A DNA stretch of 64,000 nt from Humidesulfovibrio sp. (GCF_031082295.1 NZ_JAVHLD010000005.1:1-64000); one strand, 5' to 3'; positions 8,516 through 17,000 are shown, counted from the first letter of the stretch. Numbers and translations: made by a program. The notes: generated by a model from the sequence alone, not told the origin.

Positions 8516-9946
8516 GTGAGCAATAGCGCCCGCGATACCGTCCGCGACACGATCGCGGCCATCGCCACGGCCCCTGGCCCCGGCGCGGTGGGCATCGTCC
8601 GCGTGAGCGGGCCACAGGCCCACGTCCTGGCCCACGCCCTGTTCCGCCCCAGCCACCCCGGCTTCACCGGCCTCAAGCCCCGCCGCCTGCACCACGGCAG
8701 CCTCCTTGATGCCGAAGGGCGCGTGCTGGACGAGGTCCTGGCGGCGTTCATGCCCGGCCCCGGATCCTTCACTGGCGAGGACACCGCGGAGTTTTTCTGC
8801 CACGGCGGTCCGGCCGTGCTGCGCGCCGTGCTGGAGGAACTGCTCGCGCGCGGGGCTCGGCTGGCGCGGCCCGGCGAGTTCACCCTGCGCGCCTACCTGA
8901 GCGGCAAGCTCGACCTGACCCAGGCCGAGGCCGTGGCCGAGGCAATCGCCGCGCCCACGCGGGCGGCCCTGCACCTGGCCCAGCTCAAGCTCTCGGGCGC
9001 GCTCTCGCACCGCATCGCGACTCTGCGCGAGGCCCTGGAGTCCCTGCGCGCTCGGCTGTGCCTGGCTGTCGATTTTCCGGAGGAGGACGTGGAGTGCCTG
9101 CCTCTGCCCGAGTTGCGGCAGGAGGCGCTGGCCGCCGCGCAGGACGTTGACCGCCTGCTGGCCGGAGTGGAGCGCGCCCGGGCCTGGCGCGAGGGCGTGC
9201 TGGCCGTGCTGGCGGGGCGCGTCAACGCGGGCAAGTCCAGCCTGCTGAACGCGCTTGTGGGCCGCCGCCGTGCCCTGGTTTCCGCAACGCCGGGCACCAC
9301 CCGCGACTACCTGGAGGAGCAGCTCGACCTCTCCGGCCTGCTGGTGCGGCTGGTGGACACGGCGGGCCTGCGCGGAGCCGCTTCGGGGTCGGGGCCGGAA
9401 GACGTGGACCCCGTCGAGGCCGAGGGCCAGGACTTGAGCCGCGACTTCATGGGCCGCGCCGAAGCCGTGCTCTACGTGCTCGACGCCTCCTGCCCGCTGC
9501 ATGGTGTCGATCGCGTGTCGCTTGAGGGGCTCGACCCCGCGCGGACCCTGGTGGTGCTGAACAAGTCGGACCTCGCCGCCAGCCGGGAGCCGGGCGACGA
9601 GTCGCAAGTCGTGGTCAGAGGCCTCGGGCTTGATTGCGTGCGTGTGTCGGCCAAGACCGGCGACGGGTTGGAGGAGCTGTGCGCACGGCTGCGGGAGCGG
9701 TTGCTGGGAACCTGCGCGGAGCCGGATCAGGACGAGGTGGCGCCCAATGCGCGCCAGGCCGCGGTGCTGCGGCTTGCGAGGGCGGAGCTTCAGGCCCTGG
9801 CCGCCGACGCCGAAGCCGGGCTGCCCTACGACATCCTTGGCGTGCGCCTGGAGGCTGCCTGTCGGCAACTCTCCGAACTCACCGGCGAGATTGCGCCGGA
9901 CGAGGTGCTGAACAGCATCTTCTCAAAATTCTGCCTCGGAAAATAG
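8516..9946 (+). CDS. mnmE: tRNA modification GTPase MnmE
   Basis: The protein has 476 residues. The N-terminal tetrahydrofolate-binding domain (DTIAAIATAPGPGAVGIVRV, GEDTAEFFCHGGPAVL, RPGEFTLRAYLSGKLDLTQA) is followed by a helical domain carrying an inserted G domain: P-loop GRVNAGKSSLLNAL, switch TPGTTRDYLEE, DTAGLR and NKSDL. The C-terminal CLGK is the catalytic-cysteine motif. With MnmG it makes the 5-(carboxymethyl)aminomethyl group on U34 of several tRNAs. GTG at 8516 follows GGAGG. It is the last gene of the rpmH-led block. Confidence 0.97.
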   Translation: MSNSARDTVRDTIAAIATAPGPGAVGIVRVSGPQAHVLAHALFRPSHPGFTGLKPRRLHHGSLLDAEGRVLDEVLAAFMPGPGSFTGEDTAEFFCHGGPAVLRAVLEELLARGARLARPGEFTLRAYLSGKLDLTQAEAVAEAIAAPTRAALHLAQLKLSGALSHRIATLREALESLRARLCLAVDFPEEDVECLPLPELRQEALAAAQDVDRLLAGVERARAWREGVLAVLAGRVNAGKSSLLNALVGRRRALVSATPGTTRDYLEEQLDLSGLLVRLVDTAGLRGAASGSGPEDVDPVEAEGQDLSRDFMGRAEAVLYVLDASCPLHGVDRVSLEGLDPARTLVVLNKSDLAASREPGDESQVVVRGLGLDCVRVSAKTGDGLEELCARLRERLLGTCAEPDQDEVAPNARQAAVLRLARAELQALAADAEAGLPYDILGVRLEAACRQLSELTGEIAPDEVLNSIFSKFCLGK

Positions 9947-10095
9947 CCCTGCTTGTGCCCGTTTCGGGCCGAGCCGCACGACTTCGACACGCATGGCAGC
10001 CGCATGGCCGCATGTCCCTTCCTCCGCGCCGACCGTCCTTCCGCAACTCCACAGGGAACTCCTGCTCTCCAGATGCAAAATACGAAAGCGCCGGA

Positions 10096-10124
10096 TTGTC
10101 AAAATGGAAATCGTATGATAAGCT
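10096..10124 (+). promoter_or_regulatory. Weak candidate promoter for the tetraheme cytochrome gene
   Basis: The 280-nt gap after mnmE contains a locally AT-rich patch. TTGTCA (10096-10101) and TAAGCT (10119-10124) are 17 bp apart, about 100 bp before the cytochrome start. The -10 match is poor, so this is only a candidate. Confidence 0.3.
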
Positions 10125-10226
10125 TTAAAGACTTTGGGGAGATGCGCCTGGGGCTGCGGGGCCGATGGGGTCGGCCGGATGCATGGGACGTGGCTCAACC
10201 CGGCGTGCAACATTGAGGGGGAACCT

Positions 10227-10883
10227 GTGAAGAGAGTATTTGCCTTGCTTGTCGCCGGACTTGTGGTGTGCCTAGCCGGAACCGCCTTGGCGGAAGGCCC
10301 GCACGACTTGAACTGCATGGACTGCCACACGACCCACTACGCCAAGGGTGACTATGCGTTCGGCGTTCAGCCGAAGGTCATGATGAATCCCGCGAGAACC
10401 AGAACCTCCGCGGACATCGACTCCCTCGACGCCCTCTGCCTCGGTTGCCACAACGATGAAACGGGCATCAAGCCCATCAAGATGCACACCACCCACCCGA
10501 CCAGCATCCGGCCCGTCTCCGCCAAGGTTCCGGCCAAGCTGCTCTGGGACGGCAAGCTGACCTGCGTGAGCTGCCACAATCCCCACCCGTCGAACGCCAA
10601 CAGCAAGTATCTGGTGGTTCAGACCAAGGGCGCGGGCATGGGCACGTTCTGCGCCGTGTGCCATCCCGATCAGTCGAGCCCCGAAATCATGAAGAAGATG
10701 TCCTCGGTGGTGATCCATTCTGACGCTGCCCAGGCTCCCATCGTGCAGGTGACTGGCGTCAAGGCCGCGCCCAAGGCGACCCCGGTCGTGAAGAAGCCTG
10801 CTCCGGCTCCCGCCAAGGCTCCCGCGCCCGCTCCGGCAAAGCCGACCGCGCCCGCGGCCAAGCCGGCCGACATGCCCTACTAG
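10227..10883 (+). CDS. Periplasmic tetraheme c-type cytochrome with Pro/Ala/Lys-rich tail
   Basis: The protein has 218 residues. MKRVFALLVAGLVVCLAGTALA is a Sec signal peptide with probable cleavage after ALA. Four CxxCH heme sites are visible at about residues 30-34 (CMDCH), 71-75 (CLGCH), 113-117 (CVSCH) and 142-146 (CAVCH), with extra histidines (HTTH) that can be distal ligands, so four bis-His hemes are likely. The last 50 residues are a low-complexity PAPAKAPAPAPAKPTAPAAK tail. It is likely a periplasmic electron carrier, but its partners are not in the window. It is not a classical cytochrome c3 by spacing. GTG follows GAGGGGG. A terminator follows directly. Confidence 0.88.
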   Translation: MKRVFALLVAGLVVCLAGTALAEGPHDLNCMDCHTTHYAKGDYAFGVQPKVMMNPARTRTSADIDSLDALCLGCHNDETGIKPIKMHTTHPTSIRPVSAKVPAKLLWDGKLTCVSCHNPHPSNANSKYLVVQTKGAGMGTFCAVCHPDQSSPEIMKKMSSVVIHSDAAQAPIVQVTGVKAAPKATPVVKKPAPAPAKAPAPAPAKPTAPAAKPADMPY

Positions 10884-10908
10884 TTCCGGGCGAACAAAAA
10901 ACGCACAG

Positions 10909-10947
10909 GACCCCGCGGCGAGAGCGCTCGTCGCGGGGTCTTTCGTT
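10909..10947 (+). terminator. Rho-independent terminator of the cytochrome gene
   Basis: A 14-bp stem (10909-10922 with 10927-10940, one G-U pair) with a 4-nt AGCG loop is followed by a short T-rich run. It begins 26 nt after the cytochrome stop. Confidence 0.85.
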
Positions 10948-10991
10948 GGTGTCGCACAGTCGCCCCGGGCATTCGCGCGACCGACCGGCGC

Positions 10992-11021
10992 AAAACAAAA
11001 CGGCCCGCAGAAGCGGGCCGT
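10992..11021 (-). terminator. Rho-independent terminator of gpsA
   Basis: A perfect 9-bp stem (11000-11008 with 11013-11021) closes an AGAA loop. On the minus strand it is followed by TTTGTTTTG, and it lies just past the gpsA stop at 11044. It separates the convergent gpsA and cytochrome units. Confidence 0.85.
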
Positions 11022-11043
11022 CCAGATTGCTCCCTGCACCGGG

Positions 11044-12036
11044 CTATTCGCCCTTCAACTCCCGGCTCATAAGGTCGCGCACGGCCTGGGAAGGATCCTT
11101 GTCCTCGTAGAGGATGCGGTAGACCTGCTCGGTCAGGGGCAGCTCCACGCCCAGGTTGCGCGCCAGAAAGTGCACGGACTCGGTGGTGCGCACGCCTTCG
11201 GCCACGGTCTTGGTCTCGGCCAGGATGTCCTTCAGCTTTCGGCCCTGGCCGAGCTTCATGCCCACCTGGCGGTTGCGCGAGAGGTCGCCGGTGCAGGTCA
11301 GCACCAGGTCGCCCATGCCGGACAGGCCCATGAAGGTCTTGGGCTTGGCGCCCATGACCTTGCCCAGGCGGCTCATCTCTGCCAGGCCGCGGGTGATGAG
11401 CGCGGCGCGGGCGTCGTGGCCAAAGCCGAGGCCGTCGCAGATGCCGGCCGCGATGGCCATGACGTTCTTGAGCGCCCCGCCAAGCTCCACCCCGAGGAAG
11501 TCCTCGTTGGTGTAGACCCGGAAGGAATCGGTGGAGAACAGGGCCTGCAGCTCCTTGCCGAGCTTCTTGTCGGCGCAGCCCAGGCTCACGGTGGTGGGCA
11601 TGCCCAGCGCCACCTCCTTTGCGAAGCTGGGGCCGGAGAGCACTGCGTAGCGCGGGGACAGCGGCTCCAACGCCTCGGCCACCACCTGCGACATGGGGGC
11701 CAGGGTGCCGTTCTCGATGCCCTTGCTGGCGCAGACCACGATGGGCTTCCTGGGCAGGATGTCGCGAAAGCTTGTGAGGGTGGAGCGCAGGAACTGGCTG
11801 GGCACCACCAGCAGGAACACCTTGGCGCCGGCAAAGGCCCGGGCCGGGTTGGCGTGCAGCGCCAGATCGGGAGAAAGCTCATGGTCCGGCAGGAACCATG
11901 TGTTGCGGCCCTTTTCCTTCATCTCGGCCAAGAGCTCGGGCTCGCGCACCCAGAGCGTGGTGGCCACGCCCTTTCGGGCCAGCATGTCGGCCAGGGTGGT
12001 GCCCCAGGCACCAGCGCCGACAACGGCGATCTTCAT
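11044..12036 (-). CDS. gpsA: NAD(P)+ glycerol-3-phosphate dehydrogenase
   Basis: The protein has 330 residues, normal for GpsA. It starts MKIAVVGAGAWGTTLADMLA, a Rossmann dinucleotide-binding motif, and contains VVCASKGIENGTL, AVLSGPSFAKEVALGMPTTV, VELGGALKNVMAIAAGICDG (with the catalytic lysine) and the substrate-binding GLSGMGDLVLTCTGDLSRNR. It reduces dihydroxyacetone phosphate to sn-glycerol-3-phosphate for phospholipid synthesis in the cytoplasm. It is a single gene with its own terminator, divergent from the ahbB-hemL pair. Confidence 0.97.
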   Translation of the reverse strand: MKIAVVGAGAWGTTLADMLARKGVATTLWVREPELLAEMKEKGRNTWFLPDHELSPDLALHANPARAFAGAKVFLLVVPSQFLRSTLTSFRDILPRKPIVVCASKGIENGTLAPMSQVVAEALEPLSPRYAVLSGPSFAKEVALGMPTTVSLGCADKKLGKELQALFSTDSFRVYTNEDFLGVELGGALKNVMAIAAGICDGLGFGHDARAALITRGLAEMSRLGKVMGAKPKTFMGLSGMGDLVLTCTGDLSRNRQVGMKLGQGRKLKDILAETKTVAEGVRTTESVHFLARNLGVELPLTEQVYRILYEDKDPSQAVRDLMSRELKGE

Positions 12037-12254
12037 GGATTATGCTCCTCGGCGGGTTTGATGCCCCGGTGCGTCAGGCGCCGGGACGGTGTGCCCTTCT
12101 ACCCCCACCGGGGCCTGTGACGCAAGCCCCTGGACGACGTACCCCCGCGCGGGCTGGTAGAGGGCCATCCGCGAGTTGCAAGCGCCCGCGCTTGCGGGTA
12201 CAAGAACCCGTCCTTGCCTTATGAAACGACTTGAACAAGCGAGCGCCACATCCC

Positions 12255-12755
12255 ATGAGCCACACCGCAGCCAAGAATCAAGCGCCAACATTCACCGAGA
12301 CCGAGCAGCGCATCCTGGCCCTTGCCGGGGCGGATCTGCCCGACGGCCCCGCGCCCTTCGCCGCCATCGCCGAGCAGGCGGGCTGCACCGAGGACGAGGT
12401 GCTCGCGCTCCTCGCCCGCCTGAAGGATGACGGCGTCATCCGCCGCTTCGGAGCCACCCTGCGCCACCAAAAGGCCGGGTACGGGCACAACGCCATGGTC
12501 TCCTGGCGCGTGGACGATCCCGAGGAGGCCCAGCGCGTGGGCAAGCTCATGGCCGAGCGCCCGGAGATCAGCCACTGCTACATCCGCCGCACCTACCCGC
12601 AGTGGAAGTACAACCTCTACACCATGATCCACGGCAAGGCCCCCGGCGACTGCATGGAGGTGGTGAACGCCATCTCCCGGGCCACGGGCGTCACCGACTA
12701 TCAGATTCTGCAAAGCGTGCGGGAGCTCAAGAAGATCTCCATGCGCTACTTCTAA
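12255..12755 (+). CDS. ahbB: Siroheme decarboxylase subunit, AhbB type
   Basis: The protein has 166 residues and belongs to the AsnC/Lrp-related siroheme decarboxylase family. An N-terminal winged-helix-like part (TETEQRILALAGADLPDGPA, VIRRFGATLRHQKAGYGHNA) precedes an AsnC-like fold (SHCYIRRTYPQWKYNLYTM, ATGVTDYQILQSVRELKKIS). The motifs fit AhbB rather than AhbA. With AhbA it removes two acetate carboxyls from siroheme to give 12,18-didecarboxysiroheme in the alternative heme pathway of sulfate reducers. No ahbA is in the window. ATG at 12255 is preferred over the in-frame TTG at 12231, though neither has a strong ribosome binding site. hemL lies 24 nt downstream, consistent with tetrapyrrole synthesis. 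Confidence 0.85.
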   Translation: MSHTAAKNQAPTFTETEQRILALAGADLPDGPAPFAAIAEQAGCTEDEVLALLARLKDDGVIRRFGATLRHQKAGYGHNAMVSWRVDDPEEAQRVGKLMAERPEISHCYIRRTYPQWKYNLYTMIHGKAPGDCMEVVNAISRATGVTDYQILQSVRELKKISMRYF

Positions 12756-12779
12756 CCGAAAAACGACGGAGAGCAGCAT

Positions 12780-14051
12780 ATGCCCAGCAAGTCCGAAGCA
12801 TTGTTCCAGCGCGCCGCCAACATCCTGCCCGGCGGCGTCAACAGCCCCGTGCGCGCCTGCAAGAGCGTGGGCTGCGAGCCCGTGTTCATCGACCGCGCCA
12901 AGGGCTCGCGCCTGTGGACCGTGGACGGAGAGGAACTCATCGACTACGTCATGAGCTGGGGGCCCATGCTCCTGGGCCACGCCGAACAGAGCGTGCGCGA
13001 CGCCGCCCTGGCCGCCATGGACAAGGGCGCCAGCTTCGGCGCGCCCTGCCCGGCGGAGGTGGAACTGGGCGAGCTGATCCGCCAGATCATGCCGAACATG
13101 GAGATGGTGCGCATGGTGAGCTCCGGCACCGAGGCCACCATGAGCGCCGTGCGCCTGGCGCGCGGCTACACCAAGCGGGCCAAGGTGCTCAAGTTCGACG
13201 GCTGCTACCACGGCCACAGCGACGGCTTCCTGGTGTCCGCAGGCTCCGGCGTGGCAACGCTCTGCATCCCCGGCACCCCGGGCGTGCCCGACGCAATCGC
13301 CAACCTGACGCTCTTGGCCCCGTACAACGACCTGAAGGCCGTGGAGGCCCAGTTTGCGGCGCACGGCGCGGACATCGCCTGCGTCATCATCGAGCCCGTG
13401 GCGGGCAACGTGGGCCTCGTCGAGCCCGCGCCCGGCTTCCTGGCGGGCCTGCGCGAGATTTGCACCAAGCACGGCGCGCTGCTCATCTTCGACGAGGTCA
13501 TCACCGGCTTCCGGGTGGCCCTGGGCGGCGCCCAGGAGCGCTATGGCATCAAGCCCGACCTGACCACCCTGGGCAAGATCATCGGCGGCGGCTTCCCCGT
13601 GGGCTGCTACGGCGGCAAGCGCGAGATCATGGAGCACATCGCGCCCAGCGGACCGGTGTACCAGGCGGGCACCCTGTCCGGGAACCCGGTGGCCATGGCC
13701 GCGGGCATCGCAACGCTCAAGGGCCTCATGAAGAGCGACTACGCCGCCCTGGAGGCCCGCACCAAGGCCTTCGCCTCGGAAATGGCCGACATCCTGCGCG
13801 CCAAGGGGCAGGCCGTGACCCTGAACCACCTGGCCAGCATCTTTACGCTGTTCTTCACGGCCACGCCGGTGACGGACTACGAGACCGCCAAGACCGCCAA
13901 CGGCGCCACTTACGGCGAGTTCTACCGCCAGATGCGCGCCCAGGGCGTGAACCTCGCGCCCTCGGGCTTCGAGTGCGGTTTTACCTCCTTCGCCCACACC
14001 GACGCGGACCTTGCCAAGACCCTGGACGCCGCGCGGGCGGTGAAGCTGTAG
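12780..14051 (+). CDS. hemL: Glutamate-1-semialdehyde 2,1-aminomutase
   Basis: The protein has 423 residues, full length. Class III aminotransferase features: [89 protein letters not shown] and the PLP lysine in [16 protein letters not shown]. It converts glutamate-1-semialdehyde to 5-aminolevulinate, the C5 route entry to tetrapyrroles. It is likely co-transcribed with ahbB, linking early and late tetrapyrrole steps. The spacing to the downstream acetyltransferase gene is only 15 nt. Confidence 0.97.
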   Translation: MPSKSEALFQRAANILPGGVNSPVRACKSVGCEPVFIDRAKGSRLWTVDGEELIDYVMSWGPMLLGHAEQSVRDAALAAMDKGASFGAPCPAEVELGELIRQIMPNMEMVRMVSSGTEATMSAVRLARGYTKRAKVLKFDGCYHGHSDGFLVSAGSGVATLCIPGTPGVPDAIANLTLLAPYNDLKAVEAQFAAHGADIACVIIEPVAGNVGLVEPAPGFLAGLREICTKHGALLIFDEVITGFRVALGGAQERYGIKPDLTTLGKIIGGGFPVGCYGGKREIMEHIAPSGPVYQAGTLSGNPVAMAAGIATLKGLMKSDYAALEARTKAFASEMADILRAKGQAVTLNHLASIFTLFFTATPVTDYETAKTANGATYGEFYRQMRAQGVNLAPSGFECGFTSFAHTDADLAKTLDAARAVKL

Positions 14052-14066
14052 GACGCAGGCCGCGTC

Positions 14067-14495
14067 ATGCAGTGGCGCAGGGGCGGGTACACCGTCACGG
14101 ATGACCGGGCGGCCCTGGACACGGAGGTTGTGTTCGGCTTCCTGAGCGAGTCTTACTGGGCCAAGGGCATCCTGCGCGAGACCTGCCTGCGCTCTCTGGA
14201 GAATTCGCTCTGCTTCATGCTGCTGCAGGGCGACCGACAGGTGGGCTTCTGCCGTGCAGTCACCGACCGCGCAACCTTCGCCTATCTTGCGGACGTGTTC
14301 GTGCTGCCGGAGCACCGGGGCCAAGGTTTGGGCAAGTGGCTGGTCGCCTGCGTCCTGGCGCACCCGGAGCTCCAAGGCCTGCGCCGCTGGATGCTTGCCA
14401 CTTCGGATGCGCACGGACTTTACTCCAGCCAGGGCTTCAACCCCGTGCGCGATCCGGCTGTTTTCATGGAGATCGTGCGCCCCTACAAGCCCTAG
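14067..14495 (+). CDS. GNAT family N-acetyltransferase
   Basis: The protein has 142 residues, one GNAT domain. It opens with YTVTDDRAALDTEVVFGFLS and LSESYWAKGI, seen in a subgroup of small GNATs. Motif A (YLADVFVLPEHRGQGLGKWL) carries the acetyl-CoA-binding Q/RxxGxG/A pattern as RGQGLG, followed by LRRWMLATSDAHGLYSSQGF, where Y/F contacts the cofactor. The acceptor substrate is unknown. It follows hemL by 15 nt and may be its operon partner. A GC-rich palindromic repeat block lies directly downstream. Confidence 0.88.
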   Translation: MQWRRGGYTVTDDRAALDTEVVFGFLSESYWAKGILRETCLRSLENSLCFMLLQGDRQVGFCRAVTDRATFAYLADVFVLPEHRGQGLGKWLVACVLAHPELQGLRRWMLATSDAHGLYSSQGFNPVRDPAVFMEIVRPYKP

Positions 14496-14518
14496 CAGGG
14501 CTCCGCTCCGGAACTCCG

Positions 14519-14612
14519 CCGGGGCTCTGCCCCGGAACCCCGCCGGGGGGAATGATTCCCCCCGGACCCCCTTTCGCTGGAAATGGGATTCCAAAGGGAC
14601 TCGTCCCTTTGG
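14519..14612. repeat. Cluster of three GC-rich palindromes (intergenic repeat element)
   Basis: Three hairpins are packed between convergent genes. One is a 7-bp stem with a TCT loop at 14519-14535. The second is a 10-bp stem CCGGGGGGAA/TTCCCCCCGG at 14543-14565. The third is a 9-bp stem CCAAAGGGA/TCCCTTTGG at 14591-14612. The text between them repeats CCGGAAC/CCCGCC units. The block looks like a REP/BIME-like intergenic repeat or a bidirectional terminator for the GNAT and DUF1566 genes; no U-tract favours the repeat reading. Confidence 0.6.
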
Positions 14613-14636
14613 CCGCAGGAGGCATATTCTCTTCCG

Positions 14637-15605
14637 CTAGGGCTTGGCCTCGCGCACGGGCCAGACGTGGAACTCCGCGCCGGGCTTGAAGCCCACGCCC
14701 ACGGCTCCCTTTTGGACGTAGAGCACGAAGGCCCAGGCCGGATCGAAGCCGCTGGTGGTGGCGGACCAGAATCCTTCCGCCGAGAGCGCCACGGGCAGGG
14801 CCAGCTCCGCGGCCAGTTCGAGCGGCAGAGCCGGGTTGGCGCGGTCCGCATCCACCAGGGACTCCAGCTCGTTGATGTTTGGCAGCCGCCAGCCCGAGCC
14901 GAAGGACGTGGCGACGCTAACGGCCTCGTGCCAAATGCGGATTCGTTCCGGCAGGAGTTGCGGGGCCAGCCAGCACAGGCCCGTGAGGCGGTCCAGCAGA
15001 CCCTCACCGCTGTGCGTGAAGCGGGGCGAGGGCCAGGCCTCCCCTGCCTTCAGGTCGGCGTCCTGGCCTGTGCCGGGGCAAGGGATGGCCTCGCCCCTGG
15101 CACCGAAGCAGGAGTTTTGTCCTGTCCTGGACAGGGTATCACTCGTGCCCCGCACGGGCCAAAGCAGGCGGAACTCGTCCTTGCGGCTGTAAAACAGGCG
15201 GCCGCCTTCGAGGTGGACATTCCAGGCGTAACCGGTTTGCCCGGCCTTGGTGGTGCTTGTCCAAACCCAACCCAAGAACACGTCGCGGAAGGGGTGGCCT
15301 GTGGGCAGGGCGGGCTGCTTCGCGCCGTGGCAGATGAGCGAGCGCAGTTCCCGGCGGTTCGGCATGCGCCAGTCGCGCGCGCCCAGGAATGCGTCCCGGT
15401 TGAACCCGGCCACGGCGTCCAGGGCTTCCTGCCAAGTCAGCGCCGCGCCCAGCGGGTTGGCCGAACGCGTCCAGATGAGCCCGGTGTCGGCGTCCAGCAC
15501 CACCTCGCCCTGTTCGATAAAGCGCGCGGCGGCACCCGGCGCGTCATTGCCTCCGGTCCTGTCGGCGGCGGTGCAGTCGTCTGGGTCGGGGATGCGGAAG
15601 GTCAT
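14637..15605 (-). CDS. DUF1566 (Lcl C-terminal) domain protein, two copies
   Basis: ATG at 15605 with GAGGA upstream gives 322 residues beginning MTFRIPDPDDC. Two repeats of the DUF1566 domain are visible. The first has LDADTGLIWTRSA, ALTWQEALDAV, DWRMPNRRELRSLI, WVWTSTT and LLWPVRG. The second has DRLTGLCWLAP, WHEAVSV, GWRLPNINELESLVD, GFWSATT and VWPVREA. The fold resembles C-type-lectin-like sulfatase-modifying domains and is usually extracytoplasmic, but no signal peptide is visible with this start. An in-frame extension to 15815 exists but has no coding character. Function is unknown. Confidence 0.8.
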   Translation of the reverse strand: MTFRIPDPDDCTAADRTGGNDAPGAAARFIEQGEVVLDADTGLIWTRSANPLGAALTWQEALDAVAGFNRDAFLGARDWRMPNRRELRSLICHGAKQPALPTGHPFRDVFLGWVWTSTTKAGQTGYAWNVHLEGGRLFYSRKDEFRLLWPVRGTSDTLSRTGQNSCFGARGEAIPCPGTGQDADLKAGEAWPSPRFTHSGEGLLDRLTGLCWLAPQLLPERIRIWHEAVSVATSFGSGWRLPNINELESLVDADRANPALPLELAAELALPVALSAEGFWSATTSGFDPAWAFVLYVQKGAVGVGFKPGAEFHVWPVREAKP

Positions 15606-15917
15606 GAGTCCTCGCTGCGGTTGGTGCCTGCCGACCATACACCCAGCGCCTAATTCTGCGCAAGGGCAGGTCAACTCATGCCGTGTTTCTTGGGAGCCGT
15701 AAACTGCTGTGATGTGTTCGGAATCAAATGCTTCGCCGCTGCTGCTGCAGCAAAATCTGATACAAGACGCGTCGGATATGATTAATGCTTGATGTCTGAG
15801 GGGCGAGAGTTTCAAGAAATGTGTGCTATCGGCTGGTCAGAGTTGATGTTCTATGGTAACGGTACTTGCAAGTTCGACGGATCCTTTGCACGCAACAATT
15901 AAACAAGGAGCATGGGA

Positions 15918-16442
15918 ATGAAACTGAGCAAGCTTTTCGTAATCATATTGATGGCTATGGCTTTGCTGCTTGGTCTTTGCGGTTTGGCTGGCGCCCAGAT
16001 GTACGGCCCGGGCATGATGTACGGCCCGGGCATGATGGGCGGTGGCGGCTGGGGGGGCGGTGCAGATTCTGGTCTCACCCAGGAGAAGTACGCAGCCGTG
16101 CAGAAGCTCTACAGCGAGCACTACCAGGTCACGGCGGAGATCCGCCAGCAGCTCTATGCCAAGTCCTCCGAGCTGAACGCGCAGCTTTACGGCGGCAAGA
16201 CAGACGACAAGCGCGTCCAGGCCCTGACCAAGGAGATCTCCGATCTCAACGCCAAGCTCTTCGCGGACCAGGTGAACCTGCGCAAGGAGCTGGTCAAGCA
16301 GGGGCTGCCCGTCGGCGGCATGGGGTACGGCGGTGGCATGATGCACGGCTACGGCGGTGGAATGGGTCACGGCGGGGGCATGATGATGAATGGCTATGGT
16401 GGCGGCATGGGCCCCGGCTGGGGCATGCACGGCGGCTACTAG
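15918..16442 (+). CDS. Small ZraP/Spy/CpxP-like periplasmic protein with Gly/Met-rich ends
   Basis: The protein has 174 residues. The signal peptide is MKLSKLFVIILMAMALLLGL through AGA. The mature N-terminus is MYGPGMMYGPGMMGGGGW, from an 18-bp tandem repeat. A helical core of about 85 residues follows (SGLTQEKYAAVQKLYSEHYQ, IRQQLYAKSSELNAQLYGGK, ALTKEISDLNAKLFADQVNL), the heptad-like layout of ZraP/CpxP metal-responsive chaperones. The C-terminal tail is GMGYGGGMMHGYGGGMGHGG with Met and His that could bind metal. ATG at 15918 has AGGAG at 7 nt; ATG at 15912 is too close to it. It is similar in plan to the protein at 25635-26132, but I see no sigma-54 site or TTGTGCA palindromes upstream. 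Confidence 0.82.
   Translation: MKLSKLFVIILMAMALLLGLCGLAGAQMYGPGMMYGPGMMGGGGWGGGADSGLTQEKYAAVQKLYSEHYQVTAEIRQQLYAKSSELNAQLYGGKTDDKRVQALTKEISDLNAKLFADQVNLRKELVKQGLPVGGMGYGGGMMHGYGGGMGHGGGMMMNGYGGGMGPGWGMHGGY
15999..16034 (+). repeat. 18-bp perfect tandem duplication within the ZraP-like gene
   Basis: Two identical 18-bp units (15999-16016 and 16017-16034) encode MYGPGM twice. The duplication lengthens the Met/Gly-rich segment just after the signal peptide and is a likely site of copy-number change. Confidence 0.9.
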
Positions 16443-16547
16443 GCCCCAGCGCCGGAGCACATCAATGACAGGGGGGGAGCGCACGCTACCCCCTGTGGAT
16501 GTGCCGGTACGAGATGTCGGCCGGGGCGGCGTTGGCGATTGCTTCGG

Positions 16548-17000
16548 CTATTGGCTCCGGGCCGCGCGGATGGCCCTGAGGGTGTCTCCAAAGGCGGGCC
16601 GCGACGGCTCGAGGCTTACGGCGCGTTCGGCCAGGGCCTCGGCCTCGGCGGGCGCCTTCTTGCGGGTGTGCAGCAGCCAGGCCAGGTTGTTCAGCACCTC
16701 GGCATTCTCCGGCAGCGCCTTCTGGGCCGCGCGGTATTCGTCCTCGGCGTCGCCGAGCTTCCCCTGTCCGAACAGCAGATTGCCCAGGTATAGATGGGCC
16801 AGTGGCTCCTGCCGGACGGCAAGGCGGTACTCGGCGTCGGCCCTGGATGTTTCGCCTTTAGCCTCGTAGGCCATGCCGAGCTTCAGGTGCTCCTTGGGCG
16901 TGAGCGGGTCGTCGTGGATCACGATGTGCGGCAGGGCGCAACCGCCCAGCAGGGCGAGGCAGACCGCCAGCAGCAGGGGCAGCAGGAGCCTGTAGCTCAT
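16548..17000 (-). CDS. Small TPR lipoprotein of the PA2778/PA2779-type cluster
   Basis: The protein has 150 residues. It starts MSYRLLLPLLLAVCLALLGG with the lipobox cysteine at about residue 21 (LGGC). Three TPR-like helical pairs follow: KEHLKLGMAYEAKGETSRAD, LAHLYLGNLLFGQGKLGDAE and AEVLNNLAWLLHTRKKAPAE. It is probably anchored in the envelope as a docking partner. The start overlaps the peptidase stop by 4 nt (17000 against 16997), so the two are translationally coupled. A longer in-frame ORF upstream is antisense noise within the peptidase gene. Confidence 0.85.
   Translation of the reverse strand: MSYRLLLPLLLAVCLALLGGCALPHIVIHDDPLTPKEHLKLGMAYEAKGETSRADAEYRLAVRQEPLAHLYLGNLLFGQGKLGDAEDEYRAAQKALPENAEVLNNLAWLLHTRKKAPAEAEALAERAVSLEPSRPAFGDTLRAIRAARSQ

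Noticed and set aside
15835-15905. Possible sigma-54 promoter before the first ZraP-like gene (TGGTAACGGTACTTGC)
   Set aside because: The GG-to-GC spacing is 11 bp instead of 10 and the -24 box is poor, so I do not call it.
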